From Anaerolineaceae bacterium UBA4775 (GTDB lineage Bacteria > Chloroflexota > Anaerolineae > Anaerolineales > Anaerolineaceae): a DNA stretch of 64,000 nt. How positions within the stretch are numbered: position 1 is the first letter of the stretch; each line of letters opens with the position of its first letter. Of this stretch, positions 18,007 through 26,010 are shown in pieces. The stretch lies in NCBI GenBank assembly GCA_002403205.1, contig DHHJ01000029.1, positions 89,312 through 153,311 of the forward strand, written 5' to 3'. A model generated the notes under the pieces. The model had not been told where the DNA came from. It worked only from the letters and a program-made list of their open reading frames with translations, and made no database searches. A program made the translations under genes and the position numbers.

Positions 18007-19145
18007 GCTTTCGGCCCTCCACTTCCCACGCGCACCCGGGGGTCAACCAGGGCGTAAATGAAATCCAACAAAAACACTGTCAGAGCCAACAAGTAGGCAT
18101 AAATCACGTTCGACCCGATAATCACCGGTGTATCAAACACCTGGATGGCCGAGTAGAGCATGCGGCCCAATCCCGGCCAGTTGAAGACTGTCTCCGTGAT
18201 GATCGCACCCTGCCACAGGCCGATCAGCATCAGCGCAAAGCTGGTGATGATGTTGGGCAGTGTTGGGCGCAGAATATAGCGCCGTTCAATATCACGGGCG
18301 GGCAGACCTTTGGCACGGGCCAGCTCGACGTAATCTTCCATCGAGAAGATCAGGAAGAACGTGCGCCAGCTAAAGACACTGGCGAAGAACCCGCTCATCA
18401 ACCAGGATGCCACAGGGAGGATCAAATGCCGGCCCAAACTGAGCGCGTAGGCGATGGGGTCTTCTGGCGGGGGTGCAGCGACCATACCGCCAAAAGGCAG
18501 CCAGCCTAAAACTGCCGCGAAGATCAGCAGTAAAAAGATGCCATAAAACCAGGGAGGTGCAGAGGAGGTCGGTGATAGGGCAATCACAATCTTATCAAGA
18601 AATGACCCATAATTCCTGGATAAGAACAAGGCAAAAATCAGGCTGAGAAAGAACAGTGAAAAACTCGCCGTGGTCATCAACAACAAAGTAGGGGGCAGGC
18701 GTTCAAGGATGATCAGCCGCACAAAACGTGAGCCGGAATCGCTTGAAATATGTTGTGCACGCCCCAAATTCAGCGTCAGGGCATTGTACAAAAACCGAAA
18801 ACTCCGGCCGATGAAGGGTTGATCGAGCCCCAAGCGTCTTTCCTCTACCTCGACGAGGTCATTGATCAGTTGCTGACGTTCAGCCACAGGCAGCCTGCGA
18901 GTTTCTGGATCCATGCTGACCTGCAGACCAATGTTGTCACGGATCTGCGCCTTCATGATTTCATCCACATAGCCGCCCATATTGGCAATCAGGATGGTCA
19001 GGTACATCCCAATCGTCACGGCTAAAAACAACGAAAAGAATTTTCCAACAGAATAACGCAGGAGTCGCAAGAACGCGTTGGGTCGTTTCTGCGTCGATTC
19101 GACCGGTGCTTCCGTTTCTTCAGTTGAAAAGGTTGTATCTGTCAT
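18003..19145 (-). CDS. ABC transporter permease, OppB/DppB type
   Basis: The other membrane subunit of the importer, 380 residues. Helix 1 (FFSLFLAVTIGMYLTILIANM) is followed by a periplasmic-side segment with DQPFIGRSFRFLYNALTLNLG, then five core helices. The EAA loop is DYVELARAKGLPARDIERRYILRPTLPN. The C-terminus is the usual DPRVR. ATG 19145 follows GAGAGGCGCG. It is separated from the binding-protein gene by a 100-bp gap holding a strong hairpin, and overlaps the OppC-type gene by 4 bp. Confidence 0.95.
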   Translation of the reverse strand: MTDTTFSTEETEAPVESTQKRPNAFLRLLRYSVGKFFSLFLAVTIGMYLTILIANMGGYVDEIMKAQIRDNIGLQVSMDPETRRLPVAERQQLINDLVEVEERRLGLDQPFIGRSFRFLYNALTLNLGRAQHISSDSGSRFVRLIILERLPPTLLLMTTASFSLFFLSLIFALFLSRNYGSFLDKIVIALSPTSSAPPWFYGIFLLLIFAAVLGWLPFGGMVAAPPPEDPIAYALSLGRHLILPVASWLMSGFFASVFSWRTFFLIFSMEDYVELARAKGLPARDIERRYILRPTLPNIITSFALMLIGLWQGAIITETVFNWPGLGRMLYSAIQVFDTPVIIGSNVIYAYLLALTVFLLDFIYALVDPRVRVGSGGPKA

Positions 19146-19182
19146 CGCGCCTCTCGCTTTCTTATAACAGACAGAAATTAAG

Positions 19183-19220
19183 CATACTGGGGGCGTGGCG
19201 TCCGCCCCGCCCCCAGTATG
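19183..19220 (-). terminator. intercistronic hairpin after the binding-protein gene
   Basis: A perfect 13-bp stem, CATACTGGGGGCG / CGCCCCCAGTATG, with a 12-base loop, 25 bp after the binding-protein stop and 37 bp before the permease start. There is no T-run, so it is more likely a partial terminator or an RNA-stability element that keeps the binding protein in excess over the permeases, as in other peptide and sugar ABC operons. Confidence 0.65.
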
Positions 19221-19245
19221 AAGTGCTATAGAATGCTCAAACTAA

Positions 19246-21873
19246 CTACTCAACGGTCACAAAGGTGAGTGCATCTGAAACAGGCACAGCAACCAGGTTG
19301 GAAACAACCACAACCTCAAGTGCGTTGGAACCTGTCGCCAGAGCGCTGGTGATCTCGGGCGTGAGGACGATCTCGAAGAGACCATCTTCAACAGCAACTG
19401 CCTCACCCACATGGGCGATTTGGTTGGTCGCATCAACCACCAGGAAGCTCACGCCGGTGATGTCCGCCAGAGGATAAGGTTCACCCTGGAAGGTCACCAC
19501 AACTTCGTAGACCTCTTCGTCGCCAACGGTCACGCGTGCTGAACCATCCACCTCAACAACTGGGATGGGTGCGTTCGCAAAGCGGTTCCAGCGGGAAGAG
19601 AGATCGGGGAACAGCGGGTTGTTGTTCAGAATAACGGTACCCTCAACCGGGAAAGCACGTTGCAGGTAGTATGGACCGGTGCCGATCCAGAAGTGCCCGT
19701 AACGGCGATGCCATTCGGTCAGGTTCTCGATACGCTGTGCAACTTCGGCCTCGTCCACGAATTGGCTGAAGGTCGGTTCGTAAGGCATACCGCCCTCTTC
19801 CGTCCACACATCCAGCCAGCTCTTCATGATCTCAACCGTCGGGCCAGCAATGAAGCTCAAGCGGTCAACGTCCAGCTCGGTCTGCTTGGCCTGGGAGAAG
19901 ACAGCCTCGCCAGCGGCATCTGCGAGGATACCGAGGTACAGGTTGTGCCAGGCGCCAGTGCCCTGATTATAGTATGGCCACCAGAAGGTGACGGAGTTTT
20001 CGGCGTCACCCTGATAGAAGTCTGAATAGGTTTCAATGACCAATGGATCGGTCGAGATAATCTTGACGCCCTTGAAGGAGGACATGAAGGAATTGAAAGC
20101 CGGAACGGCTGCGGTATCAAAGATGGCGCTTTCTTCCTTGGCACGATCAAAGGTCAGGATCATAGCCATCAGGAAGTCACCTATCGAAATGGGGCTGCCA
20201 TCGTGCCATTTCACCACATCAAACAGGTCTTCTTGATAGTAGACTGTGCTCTTACGGAGTGCGGTGACGGGGCCAGGTGCTTCTACTTCCTCGCCCTCTT
20301 CAGCTTCTGCTTCAGCAGCTTCAGCTGCGGCTGCAGCCAATTCGCCTACGGTGATGAATTGCTGTGCTTCAGCATCCCAGTCAGCCCAGGCGTCCTCGGG
20401 GACGACAATTTCGGGCTCGAAGCTCAGGTCAACCCAATCCAGGGTCACAAAGACCGGCAGGCCTTCCTGAACGACGACTTCAGCGCGGTCAACACGGTTG
20501 GGAAGCCACAGACCGGTGAAGGGATCCGGGTAGTACGCCATTTCGGAGGTACCGCGGATCAGGGTCATGTCATAGATCCAGTTGGAGCCAGCGATCGGGT
20601 TCCAGGGCTCGGTGAGAATGCTGGGCATGGCCATGGTCAGTGAGCCACCCTCTTCGCCTGCGCGTTGGATGGTGAGTGCCCACAGCCAGCCGCCGCCCAC
20701 GTTACCGTACAGGTCAGCAGCAGCGGAGATGTTGGTCAGCTTGGGGGTGATCGCATTGCGGTCAACCAGCCACAGGCGTGCGCTATCCTCTAAGGAGAGC
20801 TCCAATGTCCGTGCAATCAACTCAGCGCGCTCTTCGCGGGAAGCGTAATCGGCGTAGTTCAGCCGGTCAGCCAGTTCATAGAACTCTGGGTCGTTATCAT
20901 AATTCTGCCACAGCGGCGAGGGCAAGCCCATGTCGGTGTAGAAGAAAGCAAAGTTGTCGGCAAGGTCTCGTGGGATCACGGTGGTGATCCAGCCGCCGGT
21001 GTAGATGTGGAAGCCACCCTCGTTCGGGTTGCCGCCATACCAAATGGGTGAAGCATCGGCAGCGGACTTGTAGTCACGGAAGACCTGGAAACCAATATCC
21101 TCAAGCTGGTTGCCAACATAGTCGCCGATGGCGAGGCGCTCGTCCTCGATGCGGATCAGGATGCTGACCTCAACCGGTTCACCCTCATAGGTCCACACGC
21201 CACCTTCCAGGGTTGCGCCCAAAGCTTCCATCTCGGCAGTGATCAGTTCGCCGGCGAGTTCTTTGTTATAGGCGTATTTCAGCTCAAGGGCACGAATTTC
21301 AGGGGCAAACTCAGCGGCATCGTTCGATGCGCTGTTGAATGCGGTCCAGCGGGGGGTCGCCAAGCCACCCATGATCTCCTGCGCAACATATTCGCGGTCG
21401 ATCAGGTGGTTCATGGCTTCACGGATGGCGGGCACGCCAAAGGGATTCAAACGACCATCTTCCCACACTGGGCCGGTGGTGTTGAAGCTGAGCTCGTTGT
21501 AGGAGCCGGAGGATCGATAGTAATCGATATTCGGGGCGGCTTCAACTTTTCCAGCGGCTTCGGGGTTGCTGACGGTGTAGACAAAGATGTCAATTTCCTC
21601 AACCTCGAGGCGGGTGATGGCGGCATCTGTGTTGGGCTCTTCGATCACGATGATGGTGTCGAACCAGCCACCTGTGCGCGTTGAGGGCTCAACTTCGGGA
21701 ACAACTTCAACGGGAACCTCAACCGGCACCTCAACCTCGACCGTTTCAATCACCGTCTCAACAACGGTTTCAATAATCGTTTCGGGTTCAGGAGCGGCAG
21801 CAGGCTCGCACGCGGCCAAAACCATCGCCAGCGCCACTACGACGCCAATTAAAGCTAACAGTTTCTTTTGCAT
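19246..21873 (-). CDS. peptide-type (family 5) solute-binding lipoprotein, unusually long
   Basis: The extracytoplasmic substrate receptor of the importer. The signal peptide ends in the lipobox L19-A-A-C22, followed by a repetitive Val/Glu/Pro spacer (EVEVPVEVPVEVVPEVEP). Family-5 features include FNTTGPVWEDGRLNPFGVPAIREAMNHLIDREYV and KWHDGSPISIGDFLMAMILTFD. At 875 residues it is some 300 longer than OppA/DppA. The N-terminal part matches the second half of a canonical SBP_bac_5, and a canonical start-type region (LTEPWNPIAGSNW...) appears only at about residue 420, so the domain order looks permuted or inserted. An Ala/Glu-rich spacer (AAAAAEAAEAEAEEGEEVE) lies around residue 520. ATG 21873 follows GAAGGAGAAAAA. 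Confidence 0.92.
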   Translation of the reverse strand: MQKKLLALIGVVVALAMVLAACEPAAAPEPETIIETVVETVIETVEVEVPVEVPVEVVPEVEPSTRTGGWFDTIIVIEEPNTDAAITRLEVEEIDIFVYTVSNPEAAGKVEAAPNIDYYRSSGSYNELSFNTTGPVWEDGRLNPFGVPAIREAMNHLIDREYVAQEIMGGLATPRWTAFNSASNDAAEFAPEIRALELKYAYNKELAGELITAEMEALGATLEGGVWTYEGEPVEVSILIRIEDERLAIGDYVGNQLEDIGFQVFRDYKSAADASPIWYGGNPNEGGFHIYTGGWITTVIPRDLADNFAFFYTDMGLPSPLWQNYDNDPEFYELADRLNYADYASREERAELIARTLELSLEDSARLWLVDRNAITPKLTNISAAADLYGNVGGGWLWALTIQRAGEEGGSLTMAMPSILTEPWNPIAGSNWIYDMTLIRGTSEMAYYPDPFTGLWLPNRVDRAEVVVQEGLPVFVTLDWVDLSFEPEIVVPEDAWADWDAEAQQFITVGELAAAAAEAAEAEAEEGEEVEAPGPVTALRKSTVYYQEDLFDVVKWHDGSPISIGDFLMAMILTFDRAKEESAIFDTAAVPAFNSFMSSFKGVKIISTDPLVIETYSDFYQGDAENSVTFWWPYYNQGTGAWHNLYLGILADAAGEAVFSQAKQTELDVDRLSFIAGPTVEIMKSWLDVWTEEGGMPYEPTFSQFVDEAEVAQRIENLTEWHRRYGHFWIGTGPYYLQRAFPVEGTVILNNNPLFPDLSSRWNRFANAPIPVVEVDGSARVTVGDEEVYEVVVTFQGEPYPLADITGVSFLVVDATNQIAHVGEAVAVEDGLFEIVLTPEITSALATGSNALEVVVVSNLVAVPVSDALTFVTVE

Positions 21874-22084
21874 TTTTTCTCCTTCTTAACAAATCGGTAT
21901 TTGTCAGGATTCTAGTGGATCAACTTGACATTTTTTACTTCTAATTGGGGTCTTTGTCCGGGACTTGCACCACCTCCTTTGACAACTGCCTTGATCAAGC
22001 GAACATCATGAAGTGATTAAGATTAAATATGCACACCAATAATCATACCTTAACAGGCGAATTTCTGCACGGTTTTAGACCAAA

Positions 22085-22113
22085 AATATAGCACACATCC
22101 TTTTATTCGTCAA
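22085..22113 (-). promoter_or_regulatory. sigma-70 promoter of the oligopeptide transporter operon
   Basis: On the minus strand TTGACG (22108-22113) and TATATT (22085-22090) are 17 bp apart, the optimal spacing. The predicted transcript start is near 22078, giving a leader of about 205 nt before the binding-protein gene. The leader contains an ideal ribosome-site-like AAAGGAGGTG at 21971-21980 that is not at the annotated start. Beyond the promoter, 22114-22311 shows no gene. Confidence 0.75.
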
Positions 22114-22311
22114 GAAATGAAGGCACCCCCTGACCCCTCCATAAACGGCCTCAGCACATAAAAATTTTTCTGATCGCGCGATAATCTTTGCCATTCTGTA
22201 TTTGTGATTAAGAATTATAACATGAAATTTTGATAATCTGGAGAATCGCCGCCAGAAAATGGCAGTGGGGTGATTGGAGGGGAGATAGCAGGAAACATGG
22301 GTTGGGGAATT

Positions 22312-22380
22312 TGGTATTAGATCGTAGGTAATAGGTTTGAGGTAATTAGTTATTAGTAATTAGTTATTTGTTATTAGCTA
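22312..22380. repeat. A/T-rich short-word repeats (TTAGTTATTAG type)
   Basis: Degenerate 7- to 8-base words such as ATTAGTAATTAGTTATTTGTTATTAG and AGGTAATAGG in tandem, noncoding. The same vocabulary recurs at 39190-39358, 48000-48032 and 53660-53730. Confidence 0.7.
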
Positions 22381-22391
22381 AGTCCTATCAA

Positions 22392-22488
22392 CTACCAGCT
22401 ACATCGTCCCCGAAGCGCAGCGAAGGGGAACAGCTACCAGCTACATCGTCCCCGAAGCGCAGCGAAGGGGAACAGCTACCAGCTACCA
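22392..22488. repeat. 42-bp direct tandem repeat, two copies plus a partial third
   Basis: The unit begins CTACCAGCTACATCGTCCCC and contains CCCCGAAGCGCAGCGAAGGGG, which can form a hairpin (CCCC/GGGG closing an AAGCGCAGCG loop). Copies lie at 22392-22433 and 22434-22475 and are identical; 13 bases of a third follow. There are no unique spacers, so this is not a CRISPR array. Confidence 0.9.
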
Positions 22489-22497
22489 CAAAACAAA

Positions 22498-22520
22498 GGC
22501 TGCCCTGGTGGAGGGCAGCC
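22498..22520 (-). terminator. intrinsic terminator after the surface-protein stump
   Basis: Stem GGCTGCCCT / AGGGCAGCC (9 bp) with a 5-base loop. Read on the minus strand it is followed by TTTGTTTTG; on the plus strand by TCTTCTTTTT, so it could act in both directions. It lies 28 bp after the stump's stop codon and was probably the terminator of the lost gene. Confidence 0.75.
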
Positions 22521-22547
22521 TCTTCTTTTTATATTAACTTGCCTGGT

Positions 22548-22895
22548 TCAGTTCTGGAAAAGCGGGAAGTAGTACAGCCAACCAGCCCTGGCCGAGCGAG
22601 GGCCAATGGTATCCGGGGGGCCAGCATCGCCCATCACCTCAAGCCAGTAATAATACGCCTGACCGGCGACCAGGTCATCATCGAAGAAGGTGTAGGTATC
22701 ACCAAGTGGTTGTTGGCTAGCAGTGATCAGCGCATCATTGAGCTTTTCTCGCGTACCGCCCTCGCTGGTGCTGCGCCAGAGGTTGAACCCGGTGATCTCC
22801 GTTTCATCGGCGGTGGTCCAGGCCAGCTCGATCTCACCGCTGGCGGGCAGGTAGGTGGCGCTGAAGTCGCTCACGCGCACGTTGGTGGGCGTATG
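22548..22895 (-). pseudogene. 3' stump of a secreted protein with a fibronectin-III-like domain
   Basis: The reading frame TPTNVRVSDFSATYLP...IELAWTTADETEITGFNLWRS...YYYWLEVM has the strand pattern and the Trp/Tyr positions of a fibronectin type III or similar beta-sandwich domain. It ends YYFPLFQN, a short aromatic tail like those closing many extracellular Chloroflexota proteins. The frame is closed upstream by TAA at 22896-22898, and no signal peptide or suitable start exists. A GTG at 22880 could start a 110-residue product, but this looks like the end of a much larger gene whose 5' part is gone. A 6-bp inverted repeat (AGGACA at 22898, TGTCCT at 22913) sits at the break. Confidence 0.6.
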
Positions 22896-22954
22896 TTAGG
22901 ACAAAGTAGTACTGTCCTATTTGAGCAAGGTTAAAATGTCCGATTGCAGGTGAA

Positions 22955-23212
22955 AAAGCTTATAGCTTATCGCTGATAGCGCATAGCTGAAAGGTGAAAG
23001 GATTTCGTTGGTGATGTGCAGCATGCAGGTGGGTGGCAGGCATTTTGTGCCTGTGGTTTGTGGCTATTAGCTTGTAGCTGGTGGTTTGTGGCTGGTCTTT
23101 TTTAGTTGATTGCTTAGGATCCCCATATTACTCACGCCTTCAACGTGACCATCAACCCACCAACTATCCACTACTCACTACCAACTACCCACTACCCGCT
23201 ACTCCCTCCACA
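22955..23212. repeat. noncoding gap filled with short-word repeats
   Basis: Three blocks of low-complexity words: AGCTTATAGCTTATCGCTGA type (22955-23001), TGTGGTTTGTGGCTATTAGC type (23051-23097) and a CCAACTACCCACTACCCGCTACTCC run (23150-23212) that runs into the end of the next gene. No gene, promoter or RNA is apparent. Confidence 0.6.
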
Positions 23213-25034
23213 CCTCGATCACCGGCGGGGCGGTCAGGGGGAGCGAGGGCAGCGCCGCCACGAAGGCGGCTTCCGCTTCCGCCAGCCGCGGCGCAGCGTC
23301 ACCCGGCAGGGCCAGGGCGGCCGCCGTGCAGGCGGCGTCGTACCCGGGGTCGGCCAAGCCGGCGATGTTGGTGCCGATCCAGCCATTGGCCGCAGTGGGG
23401 ATCGCCCAGCTGGTGTACAGCCCGCAATCCGGGCCGGGCAGGGGCTGCCAGGCGATCAGCGCCAGGTCAAACTGGCGCCCGAACAGGGGTCCGTCTGGCC
23501 CGGGCGCATACAGCGCATCCAGGGGCAGCGTGACCACCTCCAGGCCCACGCCGCAGGCCGCCAGCGCAGTTTGGATGCTTTCCGCCATATCCTGGTGGAA
23601 GGGCGAAGGTCCGGCCAGCAGCGTCAGGGCAAGCGGGATGTTGTTTAAAACAGCCGGCACGTTCTGGGCGATGCGCGGCGTGGCCGGGTCCCCGTCGTGA
23701 TCGAGCCAGCCGGCCTCCGCAAGCAGCGCCGCGGCCGCAGCAGGGTCATACAGCAGGCTAGCTTGCAGGGATGACCGCCCCGGGGGCAAGAAGCTCGGCC
23801 AGGGGGTGCTGGGACTCCCGCCTAACATGGTCTCCCGGTCAAGGCAGGCAGCAAGCGCCTGGCGGGTGCGCGGGTCGGCGAAAAAATCCGGCCGTTCGGC
23901 GAAGACCGGGTTGGCCAGGCCGTCATACTCGGCGGGGCGGATGCCAAACACCAGTTGCGTCCACGCGCTGCCCGGTTCAACGTGCACCACGTAGTCGCGC
24001 TGGGCCTCAACCGCGGCCCGCTCGGGGGCATCTACCATCCCCAGGGAAGCGTCCAGCACGTCGCAGGTGCCATCCTGCAGGGCAGCCCAGCCGGCCTGCC
24101 TGCCGCCCTCAAGCGGGCGCAGCAAAACCTGGTCCACACCGCTGAAGCCCCCCACCTCGAGGGATGAACCCGGTCTGCGCGCCAGGCGCACTTCGCCCTC
24201 ACCCCAGGCCATGACGGTAAACGGCCCATAGCTGACAGGCGAGCCGGCCCACAGCGCGTCGGCCGCGACGGCGTCCAGGTTCGCGCCCGGTTCAAAAGCC
24301 CGGGCTGGCAGCGGCGGCCAGAAAAAGCGCCCCAGGTCTGCCGTGGCAAACCCGGGATAGCCGACCCAGGTGACAGTGCGTTCATCCAGCGCGCCGAAGG
24401 CCTGGGTGTGGGCTTCCGCCCAGCCGTAGGCAGGGGAATCAGGGTGGCTGGCCAGCCGGTAGCTGAAGACTGCGTCCGCCGCGGTCACCGGCGTGCCGTC
24501 AGACCAGGTCAGGCCGTCCTTAAGGGTGAAGTCGAGCGCCATCTGGTCCATCTCCAGCGGTGCCAGCCCGTCCCAGGTGATGGCGCAGGCGGCCTCCCGG
24601 CAGCCGCTGGGGCGCACCCAGATGCCCTCGGTAGCGGTGACCCGCTCGCCGCGCGCGTCGATCACGGTCTGCCCGCGCCGGATGAGCACAGGCTCCATGC
24701 GCAGGCTGCCGTCGTCCTCAGAGGGCACCTTTTCCACGGTTAGCGGCGTTAAATCCCCTGCCACCAGCTCGAAGGCTGGCGGGAAAAGCAAAGTGTTGAT
24801 GCGGTCCTTGGCGGCCGAGGTGCCCCCGGCATAGGGGAAGGAGGTCTCAGGCAGGCTGGCAGTGCAGATGTTCAGCACCACCGGCGGGATTTCCGTCGCG
24901 GTGGGGCCGGGCAGGGCGGTGGGATCCGGCAGAGTGGGGGCCAGGGTGCCTTCATCCGGCGGTTCTTCCGCCGGCGCGCTGCAGGCGGCCAGCACGAGCG
25001 TCACCAGCAGGATCATCATCAGGGCTTTTCTCAT
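23199..25034 (-). CDS. peptide-type (family 5) solute-binding lipoprotein, orphan
   Basis: A 611-residue extracytoplasmic binding protein with lipobox L15-A-A-C18 and a Thr/Pro/Glu-rich linker after it (PTLPDPTALPGPTATEIPP). Family-5 landmarks are LTWSDGTPVTAADAVFSYRLA, YGPFTVMAWGEGEVRLARRP, and PRTRQALAACLDRETML. No permease or ATPase gene is adjacent; rsgA lies 24 bp upstream on the same strand. It could feed the transporter encoded at 14.6-19.1 kb or act as a receptor. GC and Ala/Gly content are higher than in the neighbouring binding protein, so the two are not recent duplicates. Confidence 0.93.
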   Translation of the reverse strand: MRKALMMILLVTLVLAACSAPAEEPPDEGTLAPTLPDPTALPGPTATEIPPVVLNICTASLPETSFPYAGGTSAAKDRINTLLFPPAFELVAGDLTPLTVEKVPSEDDGSLRMEPVLIRRGQTVIDARGERVTATEGIWVRPSGCREAACAITWDGLAPLEMDQMALDFTLKDGLTWSDGTPVTAADAVFSYRLASHPDSPAYGWAEAHTQAFGALDERTVTWVGYPGFATADLGRFFWPPLPARAFEPGANLDAVAADALWAGSPVSYGPFTVMAWGEGEVRLARRPGSSLEVGGFSGVDQVLLRPLEGGRQAGWAALQDGTCDVLDASLGMVDAPERAAVEAQRDYVVHVEPGSAWTQLVFGIRPAEYDGLANPVFAERPDFFADPRTRQALAACLDRETMLGGSPSTPWPSFLPPGRSSLQASLLYDPAAAAALLAEAGWLDHDGDPATPRIAQNVPAVLNNIPLALTLLAGPSPFHQDMAESIQTALAACGVGLEVVTLPLDALYAPGPDGPLFGRQFDLALIAWQPLPGPDCGLYTSWAIPTAANGWIGTNIAGLADPGYDAACTAAALALPGDAAPRLAEAEAAFVAALPSLPLTAPPVIEVWRE

Positions 25035-25058
25035 CGGGTTATCCTTTCAGGTGCCTGG

Positions 25059-26009
25059 TCAATCCCAGTCCCCTTCTTCGATCATCTCTTCAGATTCGTC
25101 CCCAAAGCGCAGCCGCAGGTAGGATGTGTAGCGCTGCGGCGCCACGTCTCCGGCTTCCACGGCGGCCAGCACAGCGCAGCCCGGTTCATGGGTATGGGTG
25201 CAGTCGGAAAACTGGCAGTCCGCCACCAGGTCGCGCATTTCAACAAAATAGGCGTCCAGCTCCTCCGGTTCGGTGTCCCACAGCGCCAGGGAGCGGATGC
25301 CGGGCGTGTCGGCCACATACCCGCCCACGTCCAGGGGGAACAGCTCACGCACACGGGTGGTGTGCCGCCCTTTAGAGGTCGCCTCGCTGACCGTGCGCAC
25401 CCGCAGGCCCAAATCGGGCTGGATGGCGTTGAGCAGGCTGGACTTGCCCACGCCCGATGGCCCGGTCAGCGCGGAGAGCTTTCCTTTTAAGTGCCCGCGC
25501 AGCTCGTCGACTCCTTCACCGGTGACGGCGGAGGTGTAGACCACAGGGTAACCGAGCTGCTCGTACAAACCAAAGGTGGCTTGCGCCTGGGCGGGGGTGA
25601 CCAGGTCGACCTTGTTGGCCACGACCAGGGCTGTGACCATCTGCTTTTCGGCGATCACCAGGAAGCGGTCCAGCATGCGCAGGCTGGGCGCAGGCTGGGC
25701 GCAGGCGAACACGGCCACGATCTGGTCGGGATTGGCCAGCAGGACCTGGCGGAATTCGCGCTTGATCCCTGTGCGCACCCGGGCAAACTCGGCTGTGCGC
25801 TCGTGGATCGCTTCGATCACACCGCTGCCATCCTCCTGGGGGGTGATCGTCACCCGGTCGCCGATGGCGACAATATCGCCCTCCTGCTCACCCTGTTTAA
25901 GACGGCCCCGCAGCCGGCAGGTATACTCACCCTCGTCCGTCTGGACGGTTAAAAAGCCGGATTGGGCACGGATCACCAGTCCTTCCAGGGTCTCAGGCAA
26001 ACGGGTCAT
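25059..26009 (-). CDS. rsgA: ribosome small-subunit-dependent GTPase RsgA
   Basis: A late-stage 30S assembly GTPase. It has an N-terminal OB fold (about 1-75), then a circularly permuted GTPase order: NKVD (132-135, G4) before GPSGVGKS (183-190, P-loop) and DTPG (234-237, G3). The C-terminal zinc site follows the family pattern with C265, C270, H272 or H274 and C278. The start ATG 26009 gives MTRLPETLEG; the frame stays open to 26168, but that part is the antisense of the Pro/Thr tail of the upstream gene and is not protein-like. The upstream stop is 1 bp away. Confidence 0.95.
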   Translation of the reverse strand: MTRLPETLEGLVIRAQSGFLTVQTDEGEYTCRLRGRLKQGEQEGDIVAIGDRVTITPQEDGSGVIEAIHERTAEFARVRTGIKREFRQVLLANPDQIVAVFACAQPAPSLRMLDRFLVIAEKQMVTALVVANKVDLVTPAQAQATFGLYEQLGYPVVYTSAVTGEGVDELRGHLKGKLSALTGPSGVGKSSLLNAIQPDLGLRVRTVSEATSKGRHTTRVRELFPLDVGGYVADTPGIRSLALWDTEPEELDAYFVEMRDLVADCQFSDCTHTHEPGCAVLAAVEAGDVAPQRYTSYLRLRFGDESEEMIEEGDWD

Positions 26010-26010
26010 C

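Noticed and set aside
22392..22488. CRISPR array
   Set aside because: The 42-bp units are directly adjacent with no spacers, and no cas genes are in the window.
22368..22934. 188-codon plus-strand ORF across the 42-bp repeats
   Set aside because: Its N-terminal half translates the tandem repeat (QLPATSSPKRSEGE) and the rest is antisense to the fibronectin-like stump; no ribosome site.
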